A stretch of 64,000 nucleotides of DNA from Nocardia brasiliensis IFM 10847 (GTDB taxonomy: Bacteria > Actinomycetota > Actinomycetes > Mycobacteriales > Mycobacteriaceae). Within the stretch, counting starts at the first letter, position 1; each line of letters opens with the position of its first letter. Location: contig NZ_BAUA01000170.1 in the NCBI RefSeq assembly GCF_000710915.1, forward strand, positions 24,356 through 88,355, written 5' to 3'. A model generated the notes under the pieces. That model searched no databases and had not been told where the DNA came from. It saw nothing but the letters and a program-made list of their open reading frames with translations. A program made the translations under genes and the position numbers. Below are positions 61,601 to 64,000 of this stretch, piece by piece.

Positions 61601-64000
61601 TGCGCCATACCCCGCAGCAGCAGGTCCGGCATCGGCACCCCCGGCTGCATCGGCACGGGGGCGTTGCGGGTGAACGCCGCGTACTCGTCGGCCGCGAGCA
61701 GCGGCAGATCTCCCACCGGCCGGCGCGGCTGGGCGACGATCGCCGCCAGCAACCGCGCGAACCGCTCGGCGGCGTGCCGAATCGTGGCTTCGTCGAACAG
61801 GTCCCGAGCATAGGAGAACCGGCCCGCCAGCCCCGCATCGGTCTCCCCGATCATCAGGGACAGATCGCACTTCTCGATATCGTTCTCGAAATCGACCGCG
61901 GTGACCGACAGCCCGGGTAGCTCGAAGGCCGCCGACGGGAGGTTCTGGAACGCCAAACCGACCTGGAACAAGGGATTTCGCGCGGTCGAGCGATCAGGAT
62001 CGAGCAGTTCGACCAGCCGCTCGAACGGAAGATCTGCGTGCGCGAACGCCTGCAGATCGCGGTCGCGGACCCGGGCGAGCAGCTCCTCGAAGTTCTCGCC
62101 ACCGCGCACTTGCGTGCGCAGGACCAGCGTGTTGACGAACATGCCGATGAGATCGTCGAGTTCGGGTTCGCCCCGCCCCGCCACCGCCGTGCCGACGGCG
62201 ACGTCCTCGGTACCCGACCACCGGGCGAGCAAGACCGCGAAAGCGGCGTGTACCACCATGAACAGCGTCGCGTGGTGGTCGCGGGACAGTTCCGTCAGTC
62301 CGCGATACACCGCGCCGTCGATCGAAAAGGCCACGTGCCCACCGGCGAACGAGCGCGTCGCGGGCCGCGGCCGATCGAATGGCAGGTCGAGTTCGTCGGG
62401 CGCACCGGCCAGCGCGGCGCGCCAGAACCGCGCCTGGTCTGCGAGCAAGCTGTCCGGATCGGTTTCGGCACCGAGGGTCGCGCGCTGCCAGACACTGAAA
62501 TCGGCGTACTGCACGGGCAGCGGCGCCCACTCGGGCGCGACACCGGTCGAGCGAGCCGCGTAGGCCACCATCACATCTCGGGTCAACGGCAGCATCGACC
62601 ACCCGTCGCTGCAGATGTGATGCGCTACGAACACCAGCACGTGCTCGGTGACCGCGGTGGCTCCGGCATCGATCCGGAACAGCTCGACCCGCAGCGGAAC
62701 CTGCACTGCTACATCGAATCCGGTAGTAGCCACCGCGACGATCCGGGGCAGCACCGCGGCCGCGTCGATCGTTTCCACACTGAGATCGATCGCCACCTGC
62801 GCCGGATCCAGGATCGACTGGTAGGCAACGCCATCGGACTGCGGGTAGCAGGTGCGCAGCGTTTCGTGCCGCGCGATCACATCGCCGACCGCCAGGCGCA
62901 GCGCAACCGGGTCGAGTTCGCCGGTCAGCCGCACCGCGACCGGGATGTTGTAGACCGCCGAGGCCGGGTCGAACTGATTGATGAACCACATGCGCTGCTG
63001 GGCCATCGAGAGCGGGATGTGCTCCGGGCGCGGTCCGGCCACCAGCGGGCGGCGCGTCCCCGTGCCCACATGTCTACCGACCTCGACGGCCAGATCCGCC
63101 ACCGTGGGCGCGTGGAACAGCAGCCGCGCGGGCACGCGCGTATCCAGTGCCGCGCCGAGCCGGGCGGCGGCCTGCGCGGCCAGCAGCGAGTTACCGCCGA
63201 GCGCGAAGAAGTTGTCGTCCAAGCCGATTCGAACATCGCCGAGGATCGCGGCGAACACCTCTGCGACGGCCCGTTCGACGGGGTGCGTCGGCGCACGGAA
63301 AACCGCGGTATCGATGACCGGCGCGGGCAACGCCTTACGGTCCAGTTTGCCGTGCGTGGTCAGCGGGAGTGCGTCGATGCGGACGATCGCCGACGGCACC
63401 ATATGCTCGGGCAGTAGCTTGGCCGCCGCGGCGCGCACCGTCGCGGGCTCCACCTGTCCGACCAGGTACGCCACGATCCGCCGATCACCCGGAGTGTCTT
63501 CGCGGACGACCACAGCCGCCTGCCGCACCGATGCCACAGCCAGCAGCGCGGTCTCGATCTCGCCGAGTTCGATGCGGAACCCGCGTACCTTCACCTGATC
63601 GTCGGCGCGGCCGAGGTAGACGAGCTCGCCGTCGGCCTGCCGGGTGGCCAGATCGCCGGACCGGTAGAGACGGGAACCGTTGGGAGCGAACGGGTTCGCC
63701 ACGAACCGGCTGGCGGTCAAGCCTGGGCGGCCGAGGTAGCCTCGTGCCAGTTGCACACCCGCGACATAGATCTCCCCCGGCACGCCCGCGGGAACCGGAC
63801 GCATCCGGTCGTCGAGCAGCAGAATTCGCAATCCGGGGATGGCAGCGCCGATTACGCTGCGCGCACCGACTGCGACGGGATGAAAGGTGGTATGCACCGT
63901 GGTCTCGGTGATGCCGTACATATTCACCAACCGGACGCCGGGACCGTGCCGGTGCTGCCACGTGTCCACCCGCCGGAAATCGAGCGCCTCGCCACCGAAT
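58699..64000 (-). CDS. Non-ribosomal peptide synthetase, 3' part: A-T-C-A-T-reductase
   Basis: The gene enters from the right edge (FGGEALDF at the edge is inside an adenylation domain) and runs about 1766 codons. Order seen: end of A1 (NMYGITETTVH), T1 (GGNSLLAAQ), condensation domain (HHICSDGWS, LCL-like), A2 (IYTSGSTGVPKG, NAYGPTEVTIAAT), T2 (GGTSLRTLT), and a terminal NAD(P)H thioester reductase (LLTGATGFVGAYLLRELL, YISSKWAAEQL). The reductase releases the peptide as aldehyde or alcohol. A1 shows G-M-V-H at code positions 301, 322, 330 and 331, as in threonine domains. The A2 code, by eye, is near D-P-L-S-V-G-A-I-A-K and I cannot assign it. Stop at 58699 is the gene's end. Confidence 0.94.
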   Translation of the reverse strand, partial: FGGEALDFRRVDTWQHRHGPGVRLVNMYGITETTVHTTFHPVAVGARSVIGAAIPGLRILLLDDRMRPVPAGVPGEIYVAGVQLARGYLGRPGLTASRFVANPFAPNGSRLYRSGDLATRQADGELVYLGRADDQVKVRGFRIELGEIETALLAVASVRQAAVVVREDTPGDRRIVAYLVGQVEPATVRAAAAKLLPEHMVPSAIVRIDALPLTTHGKLDRKALPAPVIDTAVFRAPTHPVERAVAEVFAAILGDVRIGLDDNFFALGGNSLLAAQAAARLGAALDTRVPARLLFHAPTVADLAVEVGRHVGTGTRRPLVAGPRPEHIPLSMAQQRMWFINQFDPASAVYNIPVAVRLTGELDPVALRLAVGDVIARHETLRTCYPQSDGVAYQSILDPAQVAIDLSVETIDAAAVLPRIVAVATTGFDVAVQVPLRVELFRIDAGATAVTEHVLVFVAHHICSDGWSMLPLTRDVMVAYAARSTGVAPEWAPLPVQYADFSVWQRATLGAETDPDSLLADQARFWRAALAGAPDELDLPFDRPRPATRSFAGGHVAFSIDGAVYRGLTELSRDHHATLFMVVHAAFAVLLARWSGTEDVAVGTAVAGRGEPELDDLIGMFVNTLVLRTQVRGGENFEELLARVRDRDLQAFAHADLPFERLVELLDPDRSTARNPLFQVGLAFQNLPSAAFELPGLSVTAVDFENDIEKCDLSLMIGETDAGLAGRFSYARDLFDEATIRHAAERFARLLAAIVAQPRRPVGDLPLLAADEYAAFTRNAPVPMQPGVPMPDLLLRGMAHGRDRIAVREDGRSISYGELDEHSSRLARVLIDHGVGPERLVVVALPRGYTMLAAALAVGKAGGAYVPVDPAYPLERLRHMVIDSAAVLGVTTTGHLERLPDEMVWLELDHPDVAARCARRSAAPVTDIDRRTPLRLHNPAYLIYTSGSTGVPKGVVVTHAGLAGLVEHAVDVLRIGAEHTLLHSISPSFDPAALEWLCALSVGATLVVLPPTVLGGPEFAAVLRDERVTHCSVTPAVLSTVDPAEVPTRTFLVGGDVTPADLVAKWEPGRRYVNAYGPTEVTIAATFGAQHAGREVTIGAPVRGVTAMVLDVRLHPVPPGVTGELYLAGATLARGYHDRAALTAHRFVANPWGEPGERMFRTGDLVRWCAPVGGQATWDLKYLGRSDFQVKIRGFRIELGEIDAVLGAHDDVGFAVTVGHETPTGEIVLVGYVRAEPGRTLDPDRLRAAAERILPRHMVPAAIVVLDEVPLTPAGKLDRKALPAPGFRATTFRAPSTRTEEIVAAVFAEVLEIERVSADDDFFARGGTSLRTLTLQHALAARGIELPVAAVFGASTVRALAARIAGQETALHDPAVIAADAVLGPDISADGLMPSHHGGARDVLLTGATGFVGAYLLRELLDRTDAVMWCLVRTENARAGRARIQETLQQYQLWDDALETRIVPVPGDLAEPAFGLSDTEYAWLADRIDVIYHNGARVNHLEHYSRLRAANVEGTREVLRLATTRRLKPVHFVSTVNTVISAAPGAAVYESTRIEADELPKQGYISSKWAAEQLILQAAERGVPARVYRPGLVSGDLQVGINSPDDSFWNMVRAAVILGVAPDVGAAGIALVPVTYVARALVEISLSPATATAYHLVNDEPVPIRTLFDCLRRHGLPIETATFDDVRGRLTEQAHTRFQTGDDSLVRAALLGGNFATTPPDLVIDATNTARALAGSAITCHPIDDHALDTYITAFLRTGFFPARTQ

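Overview
The window is high-GC actinobacterial DNA with frequent GTG starts, start/stop overlaps and clear GGAGG-type ribosome sites. It carries an aromatic polyketide locus of the angucycline (benz[a]anthraquinone) kind. Together with the gene mix, this suggests Nocardia or a close relative; the genus is an inference, since no rRNA or housekeeping marker is present.

Left part (1-23.8 kb) is ordinary accessory chromosome. It holds a membrane Ser/Thr kinase followed by an FHA protein, a CocE-type hydrolase with redox and ABM-fold neighbours, a secreted intradiol dioxygenase, two SxxK serine hydrolases either side of an unusual HEAT-repeat protein, and a MerR regulator. A peptide/nickel-type ABC operon follows, preceded by a clear cobalamin riboswitch and containing a permease-ATPase-ATPase fusion. 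Next come a GH38 alpha-mannosidase, two flavin-fold proteins, and a TetR regulator with its operator.

Centre (23.8-46.1 kb) is the type II polyketide and aminodeoxysugar cluster. Two divergent OmpR-type regulators without a histidine kinase mark its left side. A 13-gene leftward operon (38.56 to 25.95 kb) encodes cyclase, KS-alpha, KS-beta, ACP, ketoreductase, aromatase/cyclase, two FAD monooxygenases, hydrolase, RmlA, a sugar aminotransferase, a 2,3-dehydratase and a SnoaL-like protein. The divergent rightward operon encodes a glycosyltransferase, 3,5-epimerase, 4-ketoreductase, luciferase-like oxidoreductase, a DpsC-like KSIII with an active-site serine, and an acyltransferase. Read together: a propionyl-type starter is loaded, a reduced aromatic polyketide is cyclised and oxidised, and a 3-amino-2,3,6-trideoxyhexose is attached. 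The known Nocardia brasiliquinones (ethyl-bearing benz[a]anthraquinones) are the closest product class I can name. No 4,6-dehydratase is present in the window.

Right-centre (46.1-55.7 kb) holds an IS701-like protein with a lost catalytic Asp pair, a STAND/LuxR regulator, a DHA2 exporter, and a five-gene operon: isopentenyl diphosphate isomerase, isonitrile synthase (PvcA/IsnA family), Fe(II)/2-oxoglutarate oxygenase (PvcB/IsnB type), UbiA prenyltransferase and cytochrome P450. This operon looks like a pathway to a prenylated aromatic isonitrile. Repeated TGTCA-containing boxes, four of them as 11-bp-spaced pairs, lie upstream of the polyketide, glycosylation, IS701-like and isonitrile operons. 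They suggest one shared control system.

Right edge (55.8-64 kb): an S9 peptidase divergent from a MerR regulator, then the 3' end of an NRPS gene (A-T-C-A-T-reductase) that runs off the window. No tRNA, rRNA, CRISPR array or intact mobile element was seen.
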